The notes under the pieces were generated by a model, which was not told the DNA's origin, searched no databases, and saw only the letters and a program-made list of their open reading frames with translations. Positions 41,801 to 46,822 of a stretch of DNA of 64,000 nucleotides are shown piece by piece. Origin of the DNA: Bacteroidota bacterium (GTDB lineage: Bacteria > Bacteroidota > Bacteroidia > UKL13-3). The translations under genes were made by a program, and so were the position numbers. The stretch is taken from positions 53,358-117,357 of the forward strand of contig JAIXSO010000062.1 of assembly GCA_027484685.1 (NCBI GenBank), read 5' to 3'. The first letter of the stretch is position 1, and every line of letters begins with the position of its first letter.

Positions 41801-42530
41801 GGATTTTGGAGATGGAGAAACAGATACACTATTTAGCCCTAAACATACTTACATTAAATCAGGAATTTATAATGTTAAATTAGTAGCCATTGCAGGTGGT
41901 TATTGTTTTGATACACTAGTGTCTGCTAAAACGATAACAGTGTTTTCGAAGCCTACACCAGCATTTACTCATTTACTTCAAACTGATAAAAAACCTTACA
42001 GAACAGTACTTTTTAATTCATTAACAGATAGTGTAAGCAGATTTGAATGGTTTTATAAAGGCAGGTTAATTGGTAGGGGTAAAAACCCTACTTTTAGATT
42101 TGACGATGCTGATTCAGGAATGTTGGAAATAGTGCTTAAAATTGTCTCTATTGATGGCTGTGATTCTTCAATTATTCAAACCATCGAACTGCCTCCATAT
42201 TGGAATGGATTGTATGTTCCAAATGCATTTACACCAACTTTAGGACAGGGTGGGGCCAATGAATTTAAGCCAATTGGAATTGAATTGAAATATTATCATG
42301 TTAGGGTGTTTAATAAGTGGGGTGAGTTAATGTGGGAGAGCACAAAACTGGATGAAAATGGAGTGCCTATGGATGGTTGGGATGGTAACGATAGAGCTGG
42401 TTTACCATGCCCACAAGGAAGTTATGTTTGGGTAGTAGAGGGAGAATTTACTGATGGAAAAGCTTGGAAAGGAATGAAGTTAGATGATGGCAATTTGCAC
42501 ACTAAAGGAAACGTTACATTAATAAGATAG
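29877..42530 (+). CDS. Giant PKD/Ig-repeat surface adhesin with gliding-motility type C-terminal domain (SprB-like)
   Basis: A 4217-residue secreted protein. It has a signal peptide (residues 1-31, ending NKAVGQV). Next come dozens of Ser/Thr/Asn-rich Ig-like and PKD domains of about 85-110 residues; PKD marks are YLWDFGNGNTS, YFWDFGDGET, SDSVGCSPL and a regular Cys pattern (SCGP, GCKDS). It ends in a gliding-motility-associated domain (from about 4113: VPNAFTPT, VRVFNKWGELMWES, GWDGNDRAG, CPQGSYVWVVEG), a type IX secretion signal. Residues about 2108-2552 are duplicated as about 2553-2997. The PorP/SprF-type gene starts at the base after its stop, as in SprB-SprF pairs. It is probably exported by the T9SS and surface-anchored for adhesion or gliding. 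The frame is unbroken. Confidence 0.95.
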   Translation: MQKLRLLYFFNAVKVAFSFLLVFFINKAVGQVITGIKINGNNSNIHFCQGNTYTVTFDTLGFTTLNPIFRVELSDASGSFGTLTAASSLSNTLSHSLTVPGSAALSNVYKVRVVVTSPSSVSASDSIINITLTKPTAAFTINNNNACAGSNVSFNNTSTGVGILLYSWNFSATAGAPSSPNTNFAPTVQFNPAFGGGVINYLTTLIVTDGYGCTNSIGNNVSVKQKPNLSLDTNVSQSINGVEWDPLLVLFSNCTATPTNKTFTFSNNISSSTFATNSSIQIDWGDASSTLLTAPFLSSTLLNHIYSSLGYFNLNFIVNNLNGCSNSVNYNIYNGYLPSGGINNPGYLLQYCNPVTLPFPVDTANTNDNPPGTIYKFTVNDSSQAQVFNQGNLPNVIYHTFTKTSCGTTSYNGSTPYPNAFQASLNITNPCGSAGNSQTPLRIISKIIANFTSPNTICNNSNVIFTNSSTGNYFNASGTNCISNLNKLWSITPLTGWTLASGTMSPASLLNNVISINFINPGVYQIKLIVSQPSNPTPGCSSDTITKTICVQPTPAPNFTLNQNPTNGCTNSSVTLNNTSNTLSSCGIIQYKWFVYDSLTNNLITPGIRYTYQSGSNDSAINASINFTKAGKYKIRLQVTNSCGSFTKDTTITVKEKPLVVLPNSTIYCDSKTITFGASNPLHNPVYNANYGIIFSYNWTVTPSGYSFVVGSSSSANPTILFPNNTTSQITYTVTLTATNECGVSLPVTQQITINPKPIVTATSLPADTAFCSGGSTNISLSSNLPAGVAYTWRAYRSSINITGMSNQLTPSYGPIAQVLVNSGNSIETVTYKIAGTHAATNCLGDSTTIVITVYPIPRVIASSQAICSGSSTNIVLSSSVLPSLFRWTATTLGATTGFRDTSIAVAGPIVQTLINTSTNIDTVRYTIRTIANGCLSADTLIKVAIKPIPSITNTNLTQSICSGDTARLNPTSSVGSSTFNYTASLINGSATNFSGGVGAINQRLFNSGTTSSLVRYSINVSSNGCIGNAVQFEVTVNPIPVLSVFSTSSICSGSQTNIVLNSTPTGALFRYTATLLSGTNTTGFYSKNTDTLSPIAQVISNTGSTNAVVRYSITPSYLGCLGAPSNHDVTVFPGVNAGNVGVPATVCSGLNVGTLNLVGNTGAVVRWEQSVAPFSSWSNIANLTASQNYLNLTQTTWYRAVIQSGGTCPTVNTNPVIISVDSNSVGGNLIGNDTVCIGTNSGTINLINKRGSILNWQTSNSLPTWTDISATSLINPYTFNNLSQTTWFRVVVKNGVCPSVNSDSVKIQVDLLPTTANAPDKSACATSLTSGINDNLFATPLTSGIGLWTYVSGPNIPTIVSPLLNNSAITNMMVGTHKIEWKVSNGVCPASKDTLNFIIYPPIQSSISDSQTICSGQAPAVLLGTLPIGGSGVYTYQWQSSTDGINFINIPTATSSNFQPPVLTVNTWYRRVVNSAVCSQISNIVFISVLPAISNNVIAANSSICIGNMAPTISGNIPNGGSLVFKYQWQKLVGASWVNTSVGDTLINFSPGYLLVTTSYRRVVISGSCNGLQASISNTVTITVNALPIVNAGADSTKCQNQFVYNLNGTPSGGTWSGVGVVANTFNPSAMSIGSYTLVYTFTNANGCTNRDTAIISVIAPPIVNAGNDFSICQNANPFQLSGFSPTGGTWSGTGVTATGLFNPTTAGAGTFSLVYSFVAGNCSGRDTLLVTVNPKPDGNFVLPTQICPNSVFTLTTSTNISATITGYNWGVTNNGGLANNILSSNNTINPIINIPENKTSVDVLYTIKLVTSTNFGCIDSISKTIFLRKRPNVQFTTGSNINCGPALYSIINGTSNTVNSYLWSVNPSSFVSINTPTSTNPNITLPVNNGTNTLTYNIRLIATRNDGIASCVDTLIKPVIVYPKPSIGFNLSPSDSGCSPLVVNFTNASNPQNSEPTSTMSFLWNLGTLGADTGLNIQKTFTNSGVIDSIYNIKVTGTTVWGCKDSLTKTVKVFPFPKSNFTSTIYTSCAPFLINNSIITLTQYQSANDSYLWQILNKSGAVISSSLGTTVPNFTINTPNDTVYYRLITSNMEGCKPDTLVRMFITIPNPIPNFSISDSVGCSPLNISFTNNSSVGVISNWTFSNGASAGTGNPFNLTFGNNSNTLNATYTAKLVITAGTGCKDSIIKTITVYPKPKASFTIPSTTCANSTISPVNNSVFKPSNAFYGWKIIEKTSTNINDTNTLNPVFSFVDNQGISDSTLNIRLRVTSIDGCIHDTIKSIIINRRPLSNFTVPSVSCGPSTLLVTNNTNINGSSWNWSSSPNLTITTPTSQNPTILFPQNSTNDSINYSIKLIATRNGTSCTDSIQKIVTIYPKPQANFTIQTKDSCGPRNVVFTNTSNAKNGENLTSMTYLWSLLNTSFSSLNTSGLFTNNSTIDSNYNIRLIGTSKHGCKDTINQSVKVWPNAKASFTYTNNISCAPFSITSSVVVANKYPQANLNYRWYANNSLIGIDSVFPGYNLLSANDSILIKLVTISKNGCKNDSMEVWFKTIPNPVPNFNMSDSVGCSPLNISFTNNSSAGVISNWIFSNGASAGTGNPFNLTFGNNSNTLNATYTAKLVITAGTGCKDSITKTVTVYPKPKASFTIPNTACANSTISAVNNSVFKPNNAFYGWKIIENTNTSISDTNTLNPVFSFVDNQAVSDSTLNIRLRVTSVDGCIHDTIKSIIINRRPLANFTVPLVSCGPNSVLVTNNTNITSSSWNWSSSPNLTITTPTSQNPTLSFPQNSTNDSINYSIKLVAIRNGTTCTDSIQKIVTIYPKPQANFTIQTKDSCGPRNVVFTNTSNAKNGENITSMTYLWSLLNTSTSNLNTSGLFSNNSTIDSNYNVQLIATSKHGCKDTISQNVKVWPNAKASFTYTNNISCAPFNITSSNIQPIQYPQANITYQWYANNTFLGNGLTFPGYVINNQNDSVLIKLKTISLNGCKNDSLEVWFKTIENPKPNFVAMDSVGCSPLFVNFINTSAPLNGLTYKWEFGNNSNQSIAKNPSFNFFNYGNFDTTIIVKLIVIAGGTGCKDSVEKQIVVKPLPNPDFNLSDSVLCFPNHLTVSNSSLNNPAYRINQIKWKVTGPDLASIINDTASTFTTIHFTDNQTGLNKLYQIRLIIKSNFGCEDSIQKTIRIPTRPIANFGFSTDSSCAPIIVATNNISQYVSTFNWYSFNSNVIVNNPSLPNTSIVFPSHKGIVDSVYLVRLIAQTSLGCSDTLIKPFKVFPLPISNFTLDKDSGCSPLNITFFNNSISKKPSNSVWNFGDGVIQTNNLDTLSKSFVGSVFQDTSYTVKLITTSVNGCKDTTNRSIKVKSSAFAKIKLVDTLLCSSLTNPTKLRIENKSYGSVDTFYWDFGDGNTLVTTSDSVINHPYSSEGLFKIVLKAVNSCKVTFDSAFIKIQTPPNVNFTKSDSVGCSPLSVSFNNLSTNTFEAKYLWDFGNGNTSTLFNPHSSTYLQSRTSDTTYFVSLKVSNICGIFEKTDSVKVFPKPIAVFLTSSDSGCSPLPVYMINQSVGLPISYKWYFGNGDSSSRFNPLQIPVTYRTIDTISYFTIKLIATNTCGIDSMEKTIKVFPNTVNSFFTTSGNTICQNTTVRFNDFSTGGSNISWNLGDGNTSLLKNPTHTYTTAGTYYAYQYVNNGCSFDTSFVIINVLANPSFTISKSVPQVCVNSQVQFNANLKDSGVITWYFGDGDSSNSFNPVHIYKSAGKKIITVQVKSFYNSCISYKTDSILVSPIPQINTSLDTNQACAYKVFNFTANSPQTNIFNWDFGDSNTASGSFVKHLYQNGGTFNVRIVAQTTANCYDTVYKQVIVFPVPIADFSFTPKDTCTGPVNVKFTNLSTGALNYLWDFGNGNTSNNINPTFTYINVGVYPIKLISSNQFNCFDTAENKYFVYQTPNAALDFSPDKGCPPLDVKFENKSSFGTSYFWDFGDGETDTLFSPKHTYIKSGIYNVKLVAIAGGYCFDTLVSAKTITVFSKPTPAFTHLLQTDKKPYRTVLFNSLTDSVSRFEWFYKGRLIGRGKNPTFRFDDADSGMLEIVLKIVSIDGCDSSIIQTIELPPYWNGLYVPNAFTPTLGQGGANEFKPIGIELKYYHVRVFNKWGELMWESTKLDENGVPMDGWDGNDRAGLPCPQGSYVWVVEGEFTDGKAWKGMKLDDGNLHTKGNVTLIR
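36198..38867 (+). repeat. 1335-bp tandem duplication inside the adhesin gene
   Basis: Copy 1 about 36198-37532, copy 2 about 37533-38867, offset exactly 1335 bp (445 codons) measured at the shared gattcagttggatgtagccc (36234 and 37569). Protein identity is high over most of the unit (for example FSFVDNQ...STLNIRLRVTS and IINRRPL.NFTVP in both) and falls toward the end. Differences include many silent changes, so the duplication is not brand new. Boundaries are approximate because flanking PKD units are themselves similar. Confidence 0.88.
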
Positions 42531-43619
42531 ATGAGATTTAGAGTAATAATATTAAATTTATTGATTTTGACTTTTATCTATACAGCAAAAGCACAAGATC
42601 CAGTTTACAGCCAGTTTTATTATAACAGGTTGGAGCTAAATCCTGCTTTTGCAGGAAATGATGGTGTAGGTAGATTTAGAGCAAATTTGTTTCATAGAAA
42701 CTTGTATCGACCAATAAAAGGTCCATTTAATAGCTCTAATTTTTCATTAGATTATGGTTTGTGTAATGCAAATATTGGATTAGGTTTAATAGCTTCAAAC
42801 GAAAACCAAGGAGATGGTTTTTTAGCAACTAACAAAATTGAAGGTGTTTTAGCCGTTGGGCCAATCAGATTGGCGTCAAATATGATAGCATCGGCAGGAA
42901 TGAAAATAGGATATGTATTTCAAAATTTAGATTGGAGTAAATATACTTTTTCAGATCAATATGATCCTATTTATGGAAACGTTAGACCTTCAGTTAATTC
43001 TAATATTGTTTCAGATTTTTCAAATGCTCCTATTATTGGAATTGGGTTAAATTTAAGTGGTTGGAATTGGAAACGAACTTTTGCTTGGAATGCTGGTTTT
43101 GCTGGGAATAATTTATTTGGCAGAACACAATTAGGTTACTTATCTCCTTACATTTTACCTGCTCGATACACCTTGTATGGAGCTATAACCATGCATAAAA
43201 ATCCAGCTATAAATTCAAATTCAGCAAGAATTTTTACAAGGATTGATTTACAAGATTTTGTTGGTACAAAATTTATAACCAATGTATTATTGGGTGAATA
43301 TTACTTCAACAATACACTTAACCTTGGTTTTGGATTAAGAACGGCACTTGGAAGCACTACACAATCTATAAATGCCTTAATTATTTCTACAGGCATTCAA
43401 CCAATAACGACTTTAAAGATTATAGGTTCATACGAAATAAACGTTAGTGGAACTGCTAATGGCAATACTTTTGAATTAGGCATGATATGGGTTCCTGAGC
43501 AAGAAATTTGTGCACTAAATAGCTTTTTCAATATGTTTAGGAGTAGGAAAAAGGGTGGAGGTAGAGTAAATAAGATAAATTGTCCAGTCTTCGGTAAGGA
43601 TGTAATAAAACCATTTTAA
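42531..43619 (+). CDS. PorP/SprF family type IX secretion system membrane protein
   Basis: The 362-residue protein has a signal peptide (about 1-21, ending TAKA) and the family opening QDPVYSQFYYNRLELNPAFAG at the mature N-terminus. The remainder alternates polar and aromatic residues like an outer-membrane beta-barrel (LSGWNWKRTFAWNAGFAGNN; YLSPYILPARYTLYGAI). PorP/SprF proteins attach type B C-terminal-domain T9SS substrates to the cell surface, and each is usually encoded beside its substrate. It starts at the base after the adhesin stop, so it almost certainly serves the giant adhesin. Confidence 0.93.
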   Translation: MRFRVIILNLLILTFIYTAKAQDPVYSQFYYNRLELNPAFAGNDGVGRFRANLFHRNLYRPIKGPFNSSNFSLDYGLCNANIGLGLIASNENQGDGFLATNKIEGVLAVGPIRLASNMIASAGMKIGYVFQNLDWSKYTFSDQYDPIYGNVRPSVNSNIVSDFSNAPIIGIGLNLSGWNWKRTFAWNAGFAGNNLFGRTQLGYLSPYILPARYTLYGAITMHKNPAINSNSARIFTRIDLQDFVGTKFITNVLLGEYYFNNTLNLGFGLRTALGSTTQSINALIISTGIQPITTLKIIGSYEINVSGTANGNTFELGMIWVPEQEICALNSFFNMFRSRKKGGGRVNKINCPVFGKDVIKPF

Positions 43620-43625
43620 ACTATT

Positions 43626-44099
43626 ATGAAAACTAAAAAAGCTATTATATCAATTTTATTTCTTTCAATAAGTGTACAAATTTTTGCCTTATATGGCAGG
43701 GTTGTAGGTGTGTATGATGGAGATTCTTTTACTCTATTAGATGAAAAGAATGTAGAGTATAAAATTAGATTACATGGTATTGATTGCCCTGAACTGAAGC
43801 AAGCTTATGGCAAAGCTGCCAAATACTATGTGAGTGGTTTGATTTATAACCAATATGTAACTGTTGAAACTGATAAAAAAGACAGATATGGTAGAAATAT
43901 TGGTATTGTAAAAATGGCAAATGGAAAGATACTAAATGAAGAGATTTTAAAAAATGGATTTGCTTGGCATTACCTAGAATACGATACCAATCCGCTATGG
44001 ACAGATATGGAAAATAGTGCCAAAACAGCTAAAATTGGTTTATGGGTTGATAGTAGTCCAATGGCTCCTTGGATTTGGAGGAAAATGAAAAAACCGTAG
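43626..44099 (+). CDS. Secreted thermonuclease-like (SNase) protein
   Basis: The 157-residue protein has a hydrophobic N-terminus (about 1-21, signal peptide or anchor) and an SNase domain: GRVVGVYDGDSFTLLD with metal-binding Asp, IRLHGIDCPEL with catalytic Arg and Glu, DRYGRNIG with the second catalytic Arg, and GFAWHYLEYD. All catalytic positions are kept, so it is probably an active calcium-dependent nuclease acting outside the cytoplasm. It begins 6 bp after the PorP/SprF-type gene and likely shares its transcript; a link to biofilm DNA or nutrient scavenging is conjecture. Confidence 0.9.
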   Translation: MKTKKAIISILFLSISVQIFALYGRVVGVYDGDSFTLLDEKNVEYKIRLHGIDCPELKQAYGKAAKYYVSGLIYNQYVTVETDKKDRYGRNIGIVKMANGKILNEEILKNGFAWHYLEYDTNPLWTDMENSAKTAKIGLWVDSSPMAPWIWRKMKKP

Positions 44100-44124
44100 A
44101 GTTTATAAAAATTCTACGGTTTTG
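44091..44124 (+). terminator. Terminator overlapping the end of the SNase gene
   Basis: aaccgtaga (44092-44100) pairs with tctacggtt (44113-44121), followed by tttg. The stem includes the stop codon of the SNase gene and would end the adhesin-PorP-SNase transcript. Confidence 0.7.
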
Positions 44125-44165
44125 TCCCTAATTTTGTCCCCACTTTTTGCGAAGCCCTGATTTTA
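44102..44165 (-). other. Possible remnant of a tyrosine-integrase C-terminus beside tRNA-Leu
   Basis: Reading the reverse strand just past the tRNA 3' end gives QGFAKSGDKIRDKTVEFL-stop, similar in feel to the extreme C-termini of Bacteroidota tyrosine recombinases that sit next to tRNA attachment sites. The direct repeat ttttgtccc lies within it. No integrase body is present. The resemblance is from memory and the segment is short, so it is only a suggestion. Confidence 0.3.
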
Positions 44166-44187
44166 TTGGTCTTTACGACCTTATTAG

Positions 44188-44267
44188 TACCCGGAGCCGG
44201 AGTCGAACCGGCACGATTTCTCGCTAGTGTTTGAGACTAGTGCGTCTACCAATTCCGCCATCCGGGC
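44188..44267 (-). tRNA. tRNA-Leu (anticodon CAA)
   Basis: On the reverse strand the 80-base sequence folds as a cloverleaf. The acceptor GCCCGGA pairs with TCCGGGT plus discriminator A. The D-arm is GCGGAATTGGTAGACGC, the anticodon stem CTAGT/ACTAG has loop CTCAAAC (anticodon CAA, reads UUG), the variable arm is short (CGAGAAATCG), and the T-arm is GCCGG TTCGACT CCGGC. The variable arm and the GCGGAATTGGTAGACGC block are typical of leucine tRNAs. The 3' CCA is not encoded. Confidence 0.95.
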
Positions 44268-44464
44268 ATTGAATTGGGGTGCAATGATAATAAAAAATAT
44301 GTTTCTTAAAAATTTTTATAAAAAATATTTTTTACTAGCCTATAAAACAGTTGTTAACAGTTTTTTGAACACTTATTTATGTTTCAAAAAAAAATCCTTT
44401 TCATAAAATGTTACTATTAATAAATAATTCGATACTTTCGCCCAGTAAAAATTTAAAAGAATTG

Positions 44465-45037
44465 ATGGAATTAAAAGATATTGTAGCTGTATCGGGCCAA
44501 GGTGGATTACACAAAATTATTGGTCGCACAAAAAATGGATTAATTTTAGAAACAATAGGTGCTGGTAAAAAATTTGCAACTGGTTACCAAGATAGAGTAA
44601 GTATTTTAGAAGATATAAGCATGTACACCTTAAGTGGTGATATGAAATTATCGGAAGTTCTTTATAAAGCTCATAACGCAGGAAATGTTCCTGCTGCTAA
44701 AGATGATGCAAAAGCACAGCGTAAGTTCTTAGTTGATTTAATTCAATTAGATAGCGAACGTGTTTATGATAGTGATATCAAAAAGTTTTTTACTTGGTAT
44801 AATGCTTTGAAAGATGTTTTAGACTTTTCAAAATTAGTAGGAGATGCTAAACCTGAAACTACCGAAAATACAAGTGAAGAGACAGAAACAGTAGAAGTAA
44901 AAGAAGAAAAACCTAAAAAAACTGCTGCTAAAAAAACTGCAACTCCCAAAGCTACTGCACCTAAAAATACTACCCCAAAAACTAGTACTAAAGGAGCTGG
45001 AGCTTCAAAAACAACTTACCGACCTAAATCGGTATAA
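44465..45037 (+). CDS. DUF5606 family protein
   Basis: The 190-residue protein starts MELKDIVAVSGQGGLHKIIGRTKNGLILE, the family opening; the frame extends 19 codons upstream but those residues do not resemble it, so the ATG at 44465 is chosen. The conserved domain covers about 1-135 (SVLEDISMYT-like SILEDISMYTLSG; KFFTWYNALKDV). A low-complexity Lys/Thr/Ala/Pro tail (about 145-190, KKTAAKKTATPKATAPK) follows, like basic tails of nucleic-acid-associated proteins. DUF5606 is a Bacteroidota family of unknown function. Confidence 0.85.
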   Translation: MELKDIVAVSGQGGLHKIIGRTKNGLILETIGAGKKFATGYQDRVSILEDISMYTLSGDMKLSEVLYKAHNAGNVPAAKDDAKAQRKFLVDLIQLDSERVYDSDIKKFFTWYNALKDVLDFSKLVGDAKPETTENTSEETETVEVKEEKPKKTAAKKTATPKATAPKNTTPKTSTKGAGASKTTYRPKSV

Positions 45038-45055
45038 TAAAAATTTATTAAACAG

Positions 45056-45091
45056 AAATCCATCTTCATTTTTGAAGATGGATTTTTTAGC
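45056..45091 (+). terminator. Intrinsic terminator after the DUF5606 gene
   Basis: aaatccatcttca pairs with tgaagatggattt around tttt, followed by more T's. Perfect 13-bp stem, 19 bp after the stop codon. Confidence 0.88.
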
Positions 45092-45199
45092 GAAATAGAT
45101 TTATAAAAAATTGAATATTAGGCAAAAATATAAATTGGAATAATTAATTAAATTTATGTTATTGCTTGTTAAAGAAACAAAGAAATAAAACAAAAATTC

Positions 45200-46210
45200 A
45201 TGGAATTATATTTAGACTCAGCCAATCTTAAAGAGATTGAAGAAGGCTTTAAATTAGGCTTTTTAAATGGTTTAACTACCACTCCTACATTTATGCAACG
45301 TGAAGGTATTACCGACATTGATGGCATGATTGTAAAACTTTCAAAAATTGTACCTGTGCTTCAAATTGAAGCTTTGGGCGATACTGCGGAAGATATTTTA
45401 AAAGAGGCTCAACGCCAGTTAGATTTAGGATTAGATATTAAAAAAACGGTATTTAAAATTCCTGTTTCGTTAGAAGGCGTGAGAGCTTGTAAAATGTTAC
45501 GCGACCATGGAATGATGGTTAACGTGCATTTAGTTTATACCTTACAGCAAGCTTATATGGCTATGCAAGCAGGTGCTACTTACGTGTGTCCATTGGTAGG
45601 TCGTTTGCAAGATCAAGGGCATGATGCATTAGATTTAGTTGCTCAAATTGTTGAAGCAGTAGATCATTATGGTTACGATACTAAAGTAATGTTCTCTTCT
45701 GTTCGTACTATGGAGCATATTCGTAATGCTTTAAACTTAGGTGTTCACACCATTACTGTTCCATTAAAAATAATGAAACAATTAACTGAAAATCATTTTA
45801 CTACAGTAGGAACTGATCAGTTTATTCAAGATACTCGTTTGATGACAGTTAGAGTTAAAGAAGCTTTAAATGGTGTAAATCCACTAGTTGATGCTAATAC
45901 CAATTTAGCTGAAGCTATTGTAAAAATGACAGAGTATGGCTTTGGTGCTATTACAGTTGTAAATGCTGATGGAAGCTTAAAAGGTGTATTTACCGATGGT
46001 GATTTACGCAGAAAATTAACTGAAGCTGGTAGAGATGTATTAAGCAAAAACATTGGCGAATTTACTTACAACCAACCAATTGCTATTGAAGGTGGTGCAT
46101 TATTAAACGAAGCTGCTGGCTTGTTCAAATCAACCAAAGTTGATACTATTTTGGTTACTGAAAATGGTAAACCAATTGGTATGTTAGATATTCAAGATTT
46201 AGAAGCTTAG
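45200..46210 (+). CDS. Transaldolase/fructose-6-phosphate aldolase-like domain fused to a CBS pair
   Basis: The 336-residue protein has two parts. Residues 1-220 follow the small transaldolase (TalC/FSA) barrel: MELYLDSANL with Asp6, GLTTTPTF, IEALGDTAEDILKEA, Schiff-base Lys86 in VFKIPVSLEG, NVHLVYTLQQAYMAMQAGA and CPLVGRLQDQG. Residues about 225-336 form two CBS motifs (GVFTDGDLRRKLTEAG; DTILVTENGKPIGMLDIQDLE) like those of arabinose-5-phosphate isomerases, which sense adenine nucleotides or sugars. The usual Asn of the TTNP loop is Thr (TTTP), so the reaction may differ from classic transaldolase. The gene stands alone with its own terminator. The likely role is a regulated sugar-phosphate aldolase of the pentose-phosphate pathway or sugar-acid synthesis. 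Confidence 0.85.
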   Translation: MELYLDSANLKEIEEGFKLGFLNGLTTTPTFMQREGITDIDGMIVKLSKIVPVLQIEALGDTAEDILKEAQRQLDLGLDIKKTVFKIPVSLEGVRACKMLRDHGMMVNVHLVYTLQQAYMAMQAGATYVCPLVGRLQDQGHDALDLVAQIVEAVDHYGYDTKVMFSSVRTMEHIRNALNLGVHTITVPLKIMKQLTENHFTTVGTDQFIQDTRLMTVRVKEALNGVNPLVDANTNLAEAIVKMTEYGFGAITVVNADGSLKGVFTDGDLRRKLTEAGRDVLSKNIGEFTYNQPIAIEGGALLNEAAGLFKSTKVDTILVTENGKPIGMLDIQDLEA

Positions 46211-46229
46211 TATTTTAAATTCATTTCAT

Positions 46230-46268
46230 AAAAAAAGACGTTAGCTTTTAAGTTAACGTCTTTTTTTA
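46230..46268. terminator. Bidirectional terminator between convergent genes
   Basis: aaaaaagacgtta pairs with taacgtctttttt around gcttttaagt. It lies 20 bp after the aldolase-CBS gene and 16 bp before the end of the reverse-strand microprotein gene, so it can serve both. Confidence 0.85.
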
Positions 46269-46283
46269 TGCTTTGTAAAAATC

Positions 46284-46457
46284 CTATTGTTGGTTTAGGA
46301 CTTCTAAATCGCTAAAACTTTCTGGTTGAAATGGGGCTAATAACCAGGTAAAGAAAAATATTACTATACTAGGTATAAGTAATATAGAGTAAATTAACAT
46401 TGGCAAGATGCTAATTATTCCCTTAGTTTTATAAAGCTCATAAATTTTGTTTTTCAT
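46284..46457 (-). CDS. Membrane microprotein A (57 aa), paralogue of the next gene
   Basis: Reverse-strand frame starting MKNKIYELYKTKGIISILPM and ending FSDLEVLNQQ. A basic/polar N-terminus precedes one hydrophobic helix (about 14-41: LPMLIYSILLIPSIVIFFFT) and a WLLAP...PES...LE tail. It aligns without gaps over almost the whole length with the 56-residue product of 46554-46724: shared are LYK.KGI, LP.LIY..LLIP, I, TWLL.P, P.S...LE. This conservation, with different DNA, is good evidence that both are real genes. No known family is recognised. Confidence 0.75.
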   Translation of the reverse strand: MKNKIYELYKTKGIISILPMLIYSILLIPSIVIFFFTWLLAPFQPESFSDLEVLNQQ

Positions 46458-46553
46458 TTTACAAGATTAATTTAATTCAATTATTGAACAGCAATGTCTA
46501 ATTATCAAAATATTAACACCAATTGTTAATAGTGTTTGTATATTATACAATTT

Positions 46554-46724
46554 TTATATCGAAATGTTTTCGAGTTCTTCTAAACTTACGGGTTCAATTG
46601 GTTTTAATAGCCAAGTAATAGCGTAAATAATAGAAATAGGTATCAATAACATAAAGTAAATAAGCAATGGAGGCAATGCTCCTATGCCTTTGGCTTTATA
46701 AAGATTAATTATCTCTTTTTTCAT
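46554..46724 (-). CDS. Membrane microprotein B (56 aa), paralogue of the previous gene
   Basis: Reverse-strand frame MKKEIINLYKAKGIGALPPL to EELENISI. It has the same plan as microprotein A: a charged N-terminus with LYKAKGI, a single membrane helix (LLIYFMLLIPISIIYAI), then TWLLKPIEPVSLEELE. The two lie in tandem, B upstream of A, 96 bp apart, and are probably co-transcribed from the gap before 46822. A regulatory or lipid-associated membrane role is possible; nothing in the sequence fixes it. Confidence 0.75.
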   Translation of the reverse strand: MKKEIINLYKAKGIGALPPLLIYFMLLIPISIIYAITWLLKPIEPVSLEELENISI

Positions 46725-46822
46725 AATACAATGCTAATACATTGAAATGATATTTCAAAGAGAAAATTATATTTAAATGGTTATTTTTTTTATTCGAGTA
46801 GCTTTTTTATCTATTCTTATAG

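Noticed and set aside
29877..42530. Direct repeats that could be taken for a CRISPR array
   Set aside because: The repeats are long, in-frame, codon-periodic units encoding PKD domains, without uniform short repeats and spacers.
44408..44464. Upstream extension of the DUF5606 protein by 19 residues
   Set aside because: The conserved family start is MELKDIVAVSG; the upstream residues are unlike the family and overlap the likely promoter.
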